Positions 34,085 to 46,136 of a stretch of DNA of 64,000 bases are shown piece after piece. Within the stretch, counting starts at the first letter, position 1. Each line of letters begins with the position of its first letter. The stretch spans positions 6,820,001 through 6,884,000 of the forward strand of contig NC_081335.1 in NCBI RefSeq assembly GCF_022539665.2, written 5' to 3'. The position numbers and the translations under genes were made by a program. The stretch comes from Daphnia carinata (taxonomy: Eukaryota > Arthropoda > Branchiopoda > Diplostraca > Daphniidae). Below the pieces are notes generated by a model that made no database searches, had not been told where the DNA came from, and worked only from the letters and a program-made list of their open reading frames with translations.

Positions 34085-35360
34085 TAGACTGAAACCTTTG
34101 AAAACTAAAGAAACATTAGATTTTTCAAGTTAAAAAATGTTTAAATTATGTTAAAGTATATTTTTTTACACAATTAAGCTTTGGAAAACAGCTTACGAAA
34201 ATGTTGGACAGAAGTCACGATTCCTAGTTTGTATATGCAAAACGGATGCTAGAAATATTTGTTGTTTGCCACGACCGCAGATGGCCATATTTATTAGGAA
34301 GAAAGGGATACATTGAAACACTTTTTGGATTTTCGTTTCACTTATAAAAAAAACCGATAACGTTTCACTAAAAATTACTTTAGATTATAATTTTTCATCT
34401 CAGCTACTGAACTGTATTTTTAAAAATACAGTTATCCGAACTTTAATAAACTTAAATTGTAAAAAGTAAAATCGTCCCAAGAGTTTTGGTTGCCAAGATG
34501 TCGGGGTAATCGAAAAACGTAGCAATTACAATGGAGGGTTTCCTCTGAGGAAGCTTCTGTTACCTACTCATTAATAAACAATATAATGCCTTAGCAGTCA
34601 GAAGAGGTATTTAGGGGAAAAATTTTACAATTACGAAAAATTCGTGCCCCTAATTTTTTAAGATGCTTCACGTATCAAGTGATTGAGTAGGCTACACAAT
34701 CTTTAAATAATTTAAAAAGATTGATGTAGCACTAGGAAGACTCATTCTTGGAACGCGCTACTCCTACTTGAATGAACAAAACATTTAAAAAGGATAGCTT
34801 GCAAATGTTCTGATGTATACTTTTAGTGTATTTATTATCCAATTCGCATTTGAAAAGTAGTTCGGGAGCTGAAAACGTAAAAAACGTAATGCAAACATTG
34901 AGTAAATGACAAGTGTAATTCATAATTCGGTATGCCAAAAGCACAGTACACTGTTGACAAATTATAGAAAAGATACATTATATTGCGAAACAAGGAACTG
35001 AAGTTTGATCCCGGCCTGCGTCAATTGATGGGTATCTCTTTTGGCGATAAGTCGGGTAGTTTTTGCTTTCAATGCAGTTCATCCAGATGTCAAATCATAA
35101 ATTTTCTTATCCACGGATAATCAAATCTAAACTGGTTTCACAAACCAGTCCATTATCCGGATTCAATACCCCGGTTAAGCCACTTTTTCTTCGACTACGT
35201 ATAACAAATAACCCGGTTTTTTCCTGGATCTTTGTAAAGAAATTCGATGTTTGTTAGAATATTGGGTGATACATTATAATCTTTTACTTGGGGAGGCAAG
35301 GGTAGAATGAAACCAGCAATAATTCAAGCATTTCTTGTGATAAAAATGACAAATTGTGTC
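34085..35360. other. Intergenic, nothing recognised
   Basis: AT-rich DNA between the PC-esterase gene and the DIRS-like remnant, with no supported exon. Confidence 0.3.
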
Positions 35361-35372
35361 TTTACTGTGATT

Positions 35373-37160
35373 CTATTTGGGAACGCCGATGGTCGCCGTT
35401 TTAGAAGCGGCGGCTTCACGCATTGAATGCGCTGAAAAGGTGTTCGTATCAACAACGGCTTCCACAGGAATTGTTTTGACAAAGCAGCGAACCGTTGAGC
35501 CGGTTGCAGCCTTGTAAGGCTTTTTGGTGGTACCTAAGAGGATAAAATGATTTGAAGAGAGAGATGCCGTCGTACTCAACTACTGACTCCAGCAATTTAT
35601 GGGCTTAGCATCAATTTTCCGTCAATTTTTGAAGCTTGAATGACTGTAACGGACCTTCTATTTGTGTTTTCCTCGACTTTGGAAGCGCAAAAGAGATGGC
35701 ATCGGCTAAAAACTTGACTGAAGATCTATAGAGACTAATTCCTTTGGAAAACGTTTAAACGGTCAGTCAGGTCCCAGGCTGTTGTCCAACTGGTTTGAAA
35801 CATTGAGGGACAATTTTAACAGAGTTGGTTTCGGTTGAATTAGGCGAACGCCTTCGCAAACTGAATCCAACTATAGCGGATGGATCGGCCGCTAACAAAC
35901 AGAGGTAACTGAGTATTTTACGTCATTGTGAATCCACTTTGGCCGGCCAAATCATCTTTACTTGTTTGAGTATCGATGGAACAAACTTCGAATCCCCTGA
36001 ATCTTGGCCGCCCCGGATGGTTGGTCTGCAATAATGTTAAGAACCCTGGCAACATGAACAGCTTAAAAAAAAGTAATCGTGTCCTCATACCAGGACGCAA
36101 TTTCTAAAGGTAAGATGCACCATGAAGGCGCGTGGGGGCTACCCATCTTATCAATATAAGAGACAGCGGGCGTATTACCCAACCTGAGAAGAACCGTATC
36201 CCTGAACGGCACCTTAACAAAACATTTAAGCGTGTTGAATGTTGCCAATAATGCTAAGTAACTTATATGTTTGTGGTCTCGGTCAGCAGTCCAAGGACCA
36301 CCACCGCCCCTACTAAAAAAACAAAGAATCCGAATAAATGACCAAATTTGGTCCAGGGGAAAATGAAAGCATTCCTTTCGAACCTGCCAAATTAATCACC
36401 CACCATTTAGAATAACTTTCCACCTCAGTAAGGAGGGACTTTGAACTGAAGGTTACGGTTAGTGTGGTTTTTTTCGAAATGTAAAGTCTTTAAATTTGAC
36501 GGTAATGTGTGCTTACCTCTACTACTAGTGCGCAAAAGACACAGCTGGGATAGCCAAGGAAAAATTTCCCATGATCAATGCAAGATCCCTAAGTGAAAGA
36601 ACCTACTTACGATCGATTGTCATTTTTCTAGCGGAAGAGAGAAAAGATAATGACTTTGAATCAATCGGAAGACTAAGTAATTATTTCCTTTTCCCTCTTT
36701 AATTTTGTGTCGAACGAGTTCAACAACAAAATGTAGTCTTAATAGACAATCGACCTGATCCTTTTTTTTTCTAAAAAAATGTCACAATTGGGTTAAGAAA
36801 CTTTGTAAACGCCAAACAGGCTGACGCAAGCCCAAAAGTTAAACCGGCAAATTGCCGGATTTGCACGTCCCAGATAAACTGAAGGAAACTCTGATCCCCC
36901 GAGTGGATTGGCACTGTAGATATGCATTTTTCAAATCTATTTGAGCCAAGCTATCACTAAGGCAAAGCAAATGTTTGAGGTAGTTTAAGCCTTCCATATT
37001 GAAATGTTGGTGAATAACACATTATTTTAGCCCTTTGAGGTTAATTATCGGACGAAAGCCCCTTGCTTTTTCCGGAACACGAACATGGTACTGGCAAAAA
37101 TTTAATCACGCTCCACTCTAATTGCCCATTCTGGCTACAAAAGATGCTTTCCTCTCGACG
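35373..37160 (-). pseudogene. DIRS-like tyrosine-recombinase retrotransposon remnant
   Basis: In minus-strand order: a reverse transcriptase piece at about 36780-37160 (FVFRKKQGAFRPIINLKG, HQHFNMEGLN, SLAQIDLKNAY), an RNase H piece at about 36063-36250 (LLRLGNTPAVSYIDKMGS), HVARVLNIIADQPS near 36000-36060, and a C-terminal tyrosine recombinase piece at 35373-35579 (FSAHSMREAAASK, with the His-x-x-Arg of the catalytic set). This RT, RNase H and recombinase order defines DIRS-type elements, which integrate through a recombinase instead of an integrase (family knowledge). Frameshifts and stops break every part. Terminal repeats were not found. Confidence 0.6.
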
Positions 37161-37660
37161 GAGCTGAAATTCGGACTCTCCAATCAACGAATAACTGGGG
37201 CGCTATTCTGGATGGGCTGAGGCAATTAATCCAGCCTCAGGCCTTCAAAAACCACCCCTCTAATACCTAAGGGCCTTAGAATAACGTGACCAATTCCAGG
37301 GGAAAATCTTTTAAAACGACCGCTGATTGGCGTTGAATGAAGAGAAGCAAGAGAAATAAATACATGTACCTACTTGCATTATTGGTTATTAAGTTGCATA
37401 TTTCAATATTTTCAATGGTAAATCACTGCAAAAATCTTTTACTGACACTTATTAATCTATCATTTTTTCACAATGGCGGAGGACCTTACAGTTCACAGTG
37501 GAAGAACCGCACCGAACCGATCTGATTGAAGAGGACAGAAACCGAGAATACCATATCAGCCATTTGTTGGGAGGTCACATTGGTTTTCCCAGTTTTTTCC
37601 AATCGGGACCGATTATTAATTAAGTGATTTGAAGCAAAGTACTTCTTTTGCATTCATTAT

Positions 37661-39748
37661 TTAAAATTTGGACAGCAGACATATATTAATGGACGAGTTA
37701 TGCAATGTGTCACTTTCGGCTTTTCTCTCACGCTGATAAAGTGAGAGAAACAGAGGAGAAACTACTTCCATGTCTGCTATTTCCAGATGGACAGCTCGCG
37801 TTGTCAGGCACGTGAACAGCCTCACCCAGCGTTTTTTATGTCGTCTACCTCTTCCACCGACCCGCATCGTTAAGGGCCCCAAGTAATCGATTCCCGTGAC
37901 GTGAATGCCGGTAGATGAGGTGTTAAACGGTGTACTGGTAGGGGCGCCATCAGTGGAGGGCTAAGCTTCGGCGGCCTACGTCTGCAAGACCAGAAGTTGT
38001 TGATGACGGATTTTGCCACTTTACGTCCTGAAAGTATCCAATAACGCGAACGTTGGTCAGTAAGCAACCCCTATCGGTCTTTGCGTGGAGATCTCTCGTG
38101 TGGTAATCTCAGACTATCCTTCGTGTTAAGAGCTGATCCACTGGCAGTAGTATGAAATGTTTAGTCTCATAGTCTATTGGCGCATGAAGTATACGTCCAC
38201 CTACACGCAACTGGCCGACTTCGTCCAAAAAGGGATTGAAGATGCGAAGCTGGGATTGAGTGGCAATTCCAAATTCTTGAGTAAGACGTAAATTCCTTCA
38301 GCAAAGGTCAATTCTTGAGGACGTTTGATGCACATTACCAGCGACGTTAACATTTCTTCTGCCCTCAGCTCTCCCACCATGGGCTTGTCGCAACGTATTT
38401 TTGCACGAGCGTTTTTGGTGAATCTATGGCTAGAACTCGCTGGAGTTTCAACAAACTAGAGAAACGGGTCACACATTGATTGATTACGTGATTTTCAACT
38501 TCCGCTTTTGACGGACAAAATACGAATCACGTTTACATCTCGTTCTTCTGGCTCCGTAATCTCTTCCCAAGTGTACCATTCTGACGGGTCAAGACTCAGG
38601 AAAGGGGACCCTTCGTGGAAGTTGATCAACTTGTTGACGTCCTTTGGATCGATGCCACGACTACGGCAGGCGGCGGGATTCGACTCTTCAGCAACATGTC
38701 GCCATTGTCGACGTCCCGTGTTCCGGAGTATTTTACCGATTGTTGATGAAGACTTCATTTTGACAGGCCTTCGAATGGATCCAAATTGGCACCGTCTTAG
38801 AGTCCGTATGGAAGGTTACTTGCCGTAGATCGACTTCCAGCTCCCGACAAATATTGAGGCCCTCTACGGTAGCCTTCAACTGCAGATGCGGAATCGTAAG
38901 ACCTTTTACAGGTGTAACGTGCGTTTTTGACATAACAAAAGATACGTTAATCGACTGGTCCTCGAATACGGTACGGAAGTAACCTAAAGCTCCGAAACTT
39001 TTGGAATTTGCATCCGTGAAGACATGAAGGTGCTGTTGTGTTCAACGTCCACGTTGGAATAAAAAACATCTCGGCAACGACAAGGACTCCAAATTTTCGA
39101 GGTCCTCGTACCAGTGGTAAAAACGTTGACCCAAGTCCTCGTTAACAGGGCGTTCCAGCCAATCCTTTTCTTATTTGTCCAGATGTCTTGGAGCAAGAAC
39201 TTCATAAGGAAGAAAACGGGTGCGACAAGTTCCACCGGATCGTTGACACTGGAGATGATGCTTTAGAAGGATCGTTTGGTGAGAGCTTCGTTGTTCGACT
39301 ACTTTTAAATCTTGAACGTCAGCATATCTCTCTCACTATCCCACATCACCCCGAGTGTTCTTTCGATGGGAGGCCTTTTCAAGTCGAGGTCCAGGGTTGG
39401 TGAACCAAGGCCGAATTCCCTTAAAGCTGCTATCACCGTCCTCGATGACTATGTCCACTTCGTTAAGTTGAAACCGCGTAATTTAAGAAGGGCTTTTATT
39501 TGACGGGATTATTTGATTGCCTCGTCTTTGGAGTCGAAGGAGTCGAGGTAGTTGTCAACGTAAAAATTCCGTCGAACACTATCAGCTACCTCTGGATACT
39601 GGTCGCGATGATTATTGGCAGTTCGGCTGAGCGCAAATATACAGATTGACGGAGACCGATCCAAATACGTGAACGGTAATCTGGTACGACGACGGAGCCG
39701 TCCACTCATTTCTTCGAAGGTACAGCGATAATGAATTAATTTTTTCAC
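37661..39748 (-). pseudogene. BEL/Pao retrotransposon pol fragment
   Basis: Minus-strand pieces follow BEL/Pao pol order from right to left: RT C-terminal part with FYVDNYLDSF (39509-39748; the usual DD is DN here), then a segment with MKFLLQDIW (38984-39235), RNase H with PHLQLKATVEGLNICRELEV and HTDSKTVPIWI (38733-38933), the NPAAC...SRGIDP block (38495-38758), the integrase zinc region YWILSGRKVAKSVINN with CRRRPP (37870-38067), and the integrase core start FTCLTTRAVHLEIAD (37661-37882). Each lies in a different frame with stops between. The element is old and lacks LTRs. Confidence 0.7.
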
Positions 39749-39934
39749 CGCTGAGCAAGAGTTTTGACAGGCCCTAGAAGAACTTGTCCCTTGATATGAA
39801 GAAATTCAGGCTGTAATGGCCTGTCAACAAATTAAATAGCATCCCCCCCCCCACACGGACCTCATTGTGGTGGCGTTTTGAGAAAGAATTGTGGAATCTA
39901 GCAAAAGGGCCATGAGTCAGCACCAAGTCAGCAT

Positions 39935-40210
39935 TGGTAATTGCCTCGTAATCGGAATAGATGGCTACGTGAATACGTTCCCCACCAGACAGAAAAAAGA
40001 GAATGGCGGGAAAATAGACGAAACGTCACCGTTGGAGATTTGGTGCTTGTTATCGAGCCACATACCTACGTGGACAGTGGCCGTTTGGCAAAGTGGTCGA
40101 AGTTATTTTCAGCCCTTCTGACAATGTGGTTCGCGTAGTGAAAGTAAAACGTAGAAACCACCCAGGACCATGTATTCGCCCGGTAAGTAAGCTATGTGTT
40201 TTGTTTACGA
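39935..40210 (+). pseudogene. BEL/Pao integrase C-terminal fragment, opposite strand
   Basis: Plus-strand WLREYVPHQTEKREW, NVTVGDLVLVIEPH and, in another frame, DNVVRVVKVKRR...IRPVSKLCVL make up the integrase C-terminal domain of BEL/Pao. It is exactly the part missing from the neighbouring minus-strand fragment, but on the other strand, which suggests an inversion or two separate insertions. Confidence 0.6.
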
Positions 40211-41399
40211 CCAGGGATCAAGAAGTTTATGCAAATGAAGAGAAGGTGGGGTCTAAACATTTGAATTTTGTATTGTAAAAATATGTAAATGTTGTATATA
40301 TGTTGCACTTGAGCTACGATCGAAAGGTTATAATCGTAAATTTCAAATTGTAAATGTAACAAGTGCAATTATGTAATGTCAAACCCGATCCCCATATCTC
40401 TATCAAGTGCTGATTCCTCTACTGATTTGTTTTCCGCGGCCATAGCTAAACAGCAGGTGACTCATCTCTATTAAGAAATACCCACTTTTCCTTCTATCCG
40501 CGACAATATCACTCCATTACGATTTAAACGCAGAATAAATCTCCATGCTACAACAAATAAAAGAATCCTAAAAAACCAGATAGAGACCAAAAGGCAAAGC
40601 GTAACCCACCTAGCACAGCAAAGCGAATTTTTACAGCAAAATTTTGAAATGGGGCTTACACACAACACTTACAGCGAAGCTGAAATCTGACTATTCGATC
40701 TACGTGCATAATTAAGTAAAAAATGGAACACAGAGGAGAGATATGGTAACCAGTATAGCTGAATGAATTATAAAAATTCGAGTAAAACTGTTTTCAAGAA
40801 AGGACAAGAAGTCGATACCAGCCTTCAAAGAGAAGAGCATAAACAAACTAATAACCCACACGGCACGACGGTCTCCTAAGTACCTCTGCAGAACTTCTTA
40901 ATGTTCTCCTCAGTCTTCTCCTGTCATGCATGTCCTGTCAGGCAGCTTCCAGGCGACCAAAAAAAAAGGTTGTAGGAGGAATTTAGAACGGTTATGGAGA
41001 AGACTGAGGAGGACACTAGGAAGTTGGGTAGAGTGACCGGACTAACCCCGTTGCTGGTGCTATGTGGTCAGCTCTTAAACAAGCAATAAGCCTTTACAAA
41101 TTGGTCCTTTTAACCTAAAGATCGCACGACAAGAACGGGTTTTTGAACCGGAGCAATAAGCGTGGCTTCATTTTGTATTTCGTCATCATTAACTTGAGAC
41201 AAGGAGACTTTGCGCTGTTTTTGTTTCTCTGGTAACTACAGTTTATTTACTTATAAGCGCTTCCGAGGATGTTGCTGTTGACGACGTAGGTTCGGTTGGA
41301 TTCGCTGTTGGCGATTTAGCTGGAGATAGAGCGGCAATGGGAACTAAATGAGTGAAATTTATATAATTAATAGTTAAATTATGGAGAAACTCTAGTTAC
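40211..41399. other. Mostly unassigned DNA with one short palindromic repeat
   Basis: Apart from the inverted repeat at 40878-41045 I see no supported feature. Confidence 0.3.
40878..41045. repeat. Short palindromic repeat, ~40-bp arms
   Basis: TTCTCCTCAGTCTTCTCC at 40904-40921 pairs with GGAGAAGACTGAGGAG at 40996-41011, and similarity extends outward (CTCTGCAGAACTTCTTAATG against CATTAAG-like complement with gaps). It probably is a tiny MITE. Confidence 0.5.
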
Positions 41400-41590
41400 C
41401 TATAAGTGACATGTTGATGGCAGGAAGTCATTGTCGGAAAAAACATTCCGATCGTAGGGCCAAATTCCAGTTGACCGGAATCCAGATATGATGTTGGCCG
41501 GGTGAAACTTTTCTATGAAAGCAGCCCGGGTCAAGTGCGCGATATCATCGATCCGCACTTTTTCACCGGGACGTTGCACGTTGCATGTTG
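41400..41590 (-). pseudogene. Tigger/pogo transposase, C-terminal fragment
   Basis: The minus-strand reading RIDDIAHLTRAAFIEKFHPA followed by NIISGFRSTGIWPYDRNVF is the C-terminal end of pogo/Tigger DDE transposases. The central DDE domain is missing. The matching N-terminal fragment lies 4.5 kb to the right on the same strand. Confidence 0.7.
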
Positions 41591-41734
41591 CAATGTTGCA
41601 CATTGCAGTAAATATTGCACCAGTTCGACCTCCGTTGAAAAACTAAAAAGTTGTCGCGAATTTTCCGTTCGCTTAAGGACTGGAGGCAAGGTTCCGCCAT
41701 GAAAACACTGCACTTTTTTTTAATAATCGGAGGT

Positions 41735-41838
41735 CGGAGAAAAAGGCCCAGACGAAAAAGGCCCATACGAAAAAGGCCCACTTTTTTCCAAATTCAAAAG
41801 TGGGCCTTTTTTTCCATTGGACTGGGCCTTTTTCTCCG
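41735..41838. repeat. GGCCCA palindromic repeat, left copy
   Basis: Runs from CGGAGAAAAAGGCCCAGACG to TGGGCCTTTTTCTCCG, with repeated AAAAAGGCCCA units and an asymmetric centre ACTTTTTTCCAAATTCAAAA. The inverted counterpart is at 46013-46134. Confidence 0.8.
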
Positions 41839-43721
41839 CTCAATTTCCATGTTCCTACAAACTTTATATTTGTTTCCAAAATTGTGTTTCCCACCTCTAT
41901 TCCGTGGAATTTGGAATGTACAAAGGTTGCTGAAACCGTGATATTCTATAAGGTTTGCAGAGATCAAACAATGTTAGCGTTTGTACGCTAGTTAATGTCT
42001 GATTATTTATTCGGTTGCAATCTAATTTCGGATTTTGTTAGTATTTATCTATTGCTAATATCCCGTTACATAAGGTTTATTTTTCACAATTTTTGTTTAC
42101 TGAACAACTATCGCTTCTTTAAATATAATAGAAGAAATACATGTTTTCCGCACTTAGCCTTGTTCTGCCCACCCTCTTTAATCATTCCTCCCAACCCCCA
42201 GTCCATTTCCCTTATTATTTCCCTTTGTCGATGCTTATGCCATAGATAAAGACCACTGATTCGTTGTGAATACGGAAACTGAATGAGTTCCGCGGGGCTT
42301 TTGTGGTTGCTGGGAACAAAGATATGTTACCACGAAGACTAGTTTGTTATTATTAACATTTGATAAATAATGCTAATAGGAACATTTAATAAATAATGTT
42401 TATAGGAATAATATTACAAACTTAAACTATCGTCTGAGGCAAGGACCAAAACAAAGACTATTGTAATTCAATATTGATTCTAATACCATATATTCTTTAT
42501 ACATTTTCAATTCTTTTAACAATTACAAAGAGCCCAATAAATATATTAAAATCATAACCTACTGCTATAAATGATTTTGTTCGTTCTTCGTGTCCTGTTT
42601 TCACCTTTTGCACATTTTCAAGCAGCTATTGATTACCTAATTACACATCACATGCTACATTGAGATATAAGGAAGCTTTACACTTTACGTTAACAAAGCT
42701 ACCAATAATGACAAGTCAATTTTCTACCATGACGGTGGCAAAAACAATAAAGATGAATTGAGCAAGCTAAATAAAAAAAATTGATAAATGTAATGTGTGA
42801 ACAAAGCGAACACAGACAATGAAAGAGACAAATTTTGCAAAAAAATTTTATAAAAGAAAATTTATTGACAATTCTCTGCACATTACAATTATTTTTGCAA
42901 CTTTAAAAAGGCACAATAGCCCTTTCAAAAAGTTGCCGTCAACCCAGGCAGGGGGAGACACTGCCTTGTTGACCCACCGGGGAGATTACCCGGTGATTGG
43001 CTAAGAGAAGCCGGAAGAAGAGCTGAAGATTTGGAACATTTTTAAAGGAGCGATTAACCTTTAGTTCGGATTTGTGGGTAGCCACGTCGCCCTCCGTGAA
43101 CACATCATCGGACTAAGCGGACCCCCACGGCCCCTTTCCGGCCAGAGCCCTCCAAACCTCGGTATATGTTGTTTTTATATATACCGTACAGTAGGGGCAT
43201 GACCCCCTACGGGCTTATTACGAGTCAAGGGGAAACGGGGCTACGGAAAGGAAGGGTGCCCAGATATGCAATTCAATTTTTTTAATACAAAATAACGTCT
43301 CGGGAATCCAAAATAAGTATAGAAATGTCATGTCATCCATTCAATCATTACAATTTATTCAGTGTCTTGCCCCAACCAAGAATCTTTTCAGATCCAATGT
43401 TACTATTAACCTATGCTGAGAAAAGAAAAACAACACCATTAAGCATCTCAATTGTTGCTCATGTGACTTACATGACTTATAGATTCAACTTCTGGCAGAA
43501 GCTTGGGAAAGGCCATACAAATTGCAGATGAAAATCATTGTATAAAGCTCTTGAATGATAAAATAGCACCCCTAGAATGTTGCATTGTTGATAGTTGTGT
43601 TCCCAGTATGCTGAAAATCCTTTCCTATTGGATAACTTTTTTTCTGTAGATTAGACATGGTTGGCAAAAAGGAGGAGAAAAGCTTCATCATAAATTCAAA
43701 AAATTTTCAAGAAAATTCCTT
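41839..43721. other. Inside the 4.4-kb palindrome-bounded segment; no exon recognised
   Basis: AT-rich with one GC-rich hairpin cluster (42940-43260, listed separately). No coding exon is supported. Confidence 0.3.
42940..43260. other. GC-rich cluster of short hairpins, possible structured RNA
   Basis: Three or four strong stem-loops lie close together: GTCAACCCAGGCAG with CTGCCTTGTTGAC, CACCGGG with CCCGGTG, GGTATATG with a TATATACC partner, and GTAGGGGCATGACCCCCTAC. The base composition is clearly richer in G and C than the surroundings. No protein reading is convincing and I do not recognise a known RNA family. Confidence 0.35.
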
Positions 43722-44738
43722 TCATACATAAAGAGTCCATGTATGATGTTTATCGCTGCAATGCCAGTGAAGTGAAACATCTTTAGGGCCATTTAAGTAC
43801 CCAGCTTCACCAACACTCTGAGCGTAAAGGACAAGTTGTTCCTTAGCAAGGGAAGCAGAATTCTTTGAGGCTTCTAGCTGTGACAGAACTATTAAGGATT
43901 GCTGTTATACAGGATTCATTCACACAAGATGGTACTTCTCATTAGACAATGTGCATACTCTATTACTTTACCTCATACCTTAATGGTAATGCACTCTGTG
44001 TTTTTTCAACTGTAGGCTGACTCTTCCATCCTGTAACACTTCCAGACTTGACTTGAGCCCCTGCTAAAATTCTGTGAATGCAAAATAATAGCATTAAAAA
44101 TACTTTTTCGATAGACAAAAAACCGAAAAGTACCTAATTCATGTTTAATGTTGAACTCGTGCTATTTCTGGGTTTCCGTACCACACCCATTTTCAGCCCA
44201 AATACAGTCCCACAATTGTTCACTTCCTTCGCTGCATGGACTTATTGCTAACAATTCTTTTAGTGCAGCACTAACAGAATTTAACTTTAACACACTGTCA
44301 GGTGGTAGACTGAATAACTAAACAATAAATAATTATTTGTTAAAATTCTATACTTATTTTGAATTCTTATTTGAAAAGTTTAGGTACCTGACTGTGTTCG
44401 CCTAATGCCAATTCATCCTCATGTTCAGTTAGGGAAGAGTTTTGAAAAACCTCCTTCACTGTTTGGAAACTGTTCCGTTCCAATTTGTTCTTTTCCCCTA
44501 GCTGAGTTTGTAGACTCAAAATTTGAGCTACAAAACACAAATGAATAAAAGCAAATAAATAGAATCATTACGTATTAGGCCTTACCATCCTTAGCTTTGC
44601 TGTTATCTAATATTTTGTGTTGTTCCAATAATTGGGCCTGCAGCTTCATAATTTGATCTAATAAACAATAATTAATAATTGAAAACCAATATAATAATGT
44701 TTATACTTACCATCCTTTTGTTGTATTATCTTATCCAT
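43722..44738 (-). CDS. Unrecognised 216-aa coiled-coil protein, 6 exons
   Basis: Exons 44711-44738, 44586-44657, 44388-44527, 44187-44317, 43972-44071 and 43722-43901 join with consistent phases into 217 codons including TGA. One donor (GGGTGTGG at 44186) is weak. The N-terminus is a short coiled coil built from repeated small exons (DQIMKLQAQLLEQHKIL, AQILSLQTQLGEKNKL). The middle contains LPPDSVLKLNSVSAALKELL and WDCIWAENG, and the C-terminus EQLVLYAQSVGEAGYL. I do not recognise the family. Just upstream a 14-codon frame (MENNAWLEEQLKNG) ends over the start codon, either a small upstream ORF or the true N-terminus after a one-base slip in an A run. It sits inside the palindrome-bounded 4.4-kb segment, back-to-back with a degraded plus-strand gene. 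Confidence 0.6.
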
Positions 44739-45022
44739 TTTTCAATTGTTCCTCCAGCCACGCGTTATTCTCCATCCACGCTACTGAACTAAGTGCGAAT
44801 GGCATCCAATGGACTGAAATTGCCTACGCCAGTAATAACGAGTCTGAGCGGTAGATGGCTACGTGTCGGAAAAAAAGAAAAAAGTGTGATTTTTTTTTTT
44901 TTTTGCCGATTTTTTTTTTTTCTGTGTAAAACGGATTGCCATGACTTTGTTATTGCTCATGGTTTCCATCTGCTTATACTGCCCTGAAGTGGAGGCGTCC
45001 TGAAGCTAGATTTGGCTTGATA

Positions 45023-45960
45023 ATGTCGTTCTCTAAAGAAAATAACAATAAGCTAGGTTCGTATAGTGTGATTTATGGATTGATCCATGATAATGTTGAG
45101 AGACCAAGGTAAATAATAATGAAGTTTAAAGATTATGATATTAGAGGAACGTTTTGTAAATGGAAAAACGGAAAACTTGAAAGTGTCGTCTAAACAAGAT
45201 TTGTAGGACTTGGACCCAAAAAATGAAGAGCCTGATAAAAAGCGAGGGCGCGTTGACGTCGGCGCTCTTAAATAGCAACTCTCTTCGGAAGACGTTTTCA
45301 TTTCTAGCTCATTGACCAATATTCCAACTCAAAGTGTTTCTACAATTCAAGATGTCGATAGTAATAAGGCTGGTGTTGACCACAATAGTTCTTTCCAAAA
45401 AATTGGAACCAGGAACCATGCTTACAATCCTGAAGAAATGGAAGAACGTCCAACAGCTAAACTCTCACACTTCACAGGTATGTGTTAACCTATACATTTG
45501 AGTAAAACGGCCAGTTTACTCCATTGATTTTCAGGAAAAAGCTGGATTTATCTGATAAGAAGACAAAAACCAAATCAAAGTTAGATGAAATGAAGAAGAA
45601 ATTAAAAAGGAAAAATAAGAAGAAGAGGTCTTGAATTGCCAAACTTGCACGAGCCACCAAGGCAACATCAGTGTTATCAACCTCTGGTCTTTCAGAGTTT
45701 GTCGAAACAGAAATTCCTGAACCAAGAGTAGCAAGTACAATGCCAACACCAATTTTCAACCGTGAAGGCTGCCTAGTTATCAGCAAATTTGGTTTTATGG
45801 AATTTTTTAATCCCTCACACATTCTGAAAAAGACCACTTTAGATCAATAAGTGGCAATGATTAAAATGGAAAAAAACTTAAACCAAATGTGAAAATCTTG
45901 GTAGGCCCAGCTGAAGTTGAGAATGCAAGAAGCATTGAAGAGAAACTGGCATGAAATGGT
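45023..45960 (+). pseudogene. Degraded plus-strand gene, divergent partner of the 216-aa gene
   Basis: Starts with ATG at 45023 (MSFSKENNNKLGSYSVIYGL) and a good donor at 45109-45110 (AAG/GTAAAT). Later pieces include DPKNEEPDKKRGRVDVG, SHFTG before a GTATGTG donor at 45478, a Lys-rich stretch KSKLDEMKKKLKRKNKKK at about 45550-45620 and TEIPEPRVASTMPTPIF. Stops and frame changes separate them. The N-terminal layout and the basic linker loosely recall the BEN-type protein at 1961-3762, but this is weak. Treat it as an unidentified broken gene. Confidence 0.3.
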
Positions 45961-46012
45961 GCTCTTCAAATAGCTGAAGGTTTACAGGTAAACTATCAAT
46001 TTGACAAACACA

Positions 46013-46134
46013 CGGAAAAGGCCCACTTTTCAATTTGGAAAAAAGTGGGCCTTTTTCGTGTGGGCCTTTTTCGTATGGGCCTTTTTGTTGGGCCTTTTTC
46101 GTCTGGGCCTTTTTCGTCTGGGCCTTTTTCTCCG
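46013..46134. repeat. GGCCCA palindromic repeat, right copy (inverted)
   Basis: Runs from CGGAAAAGGCCCACTTTTC to GGGCCTTTTTCTCCG and contains six TGGGCC(TTTTT)-type units. Its asymmetric centre is the reverse complement of that in the left copy, so the two copies are mirror images around 4.2 kb. Confidence 0.8.
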
Positions 46135-46136
46135 CC

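Noticed and set aside
34985-35030. Box B-like GTTTGATCCCGG, possible tRNA-derived SINE
   Set aside because: No box A at the proper distance and no poly-A or repeat tail.
41735-46134. Firm call of one 4.4-kb transposon with these palindromes as terminal repeats
   Set aside because: Each palindrome is self-complete and could be an independent mini-element, and no target duplication is visible; kept only as a hypothesis.
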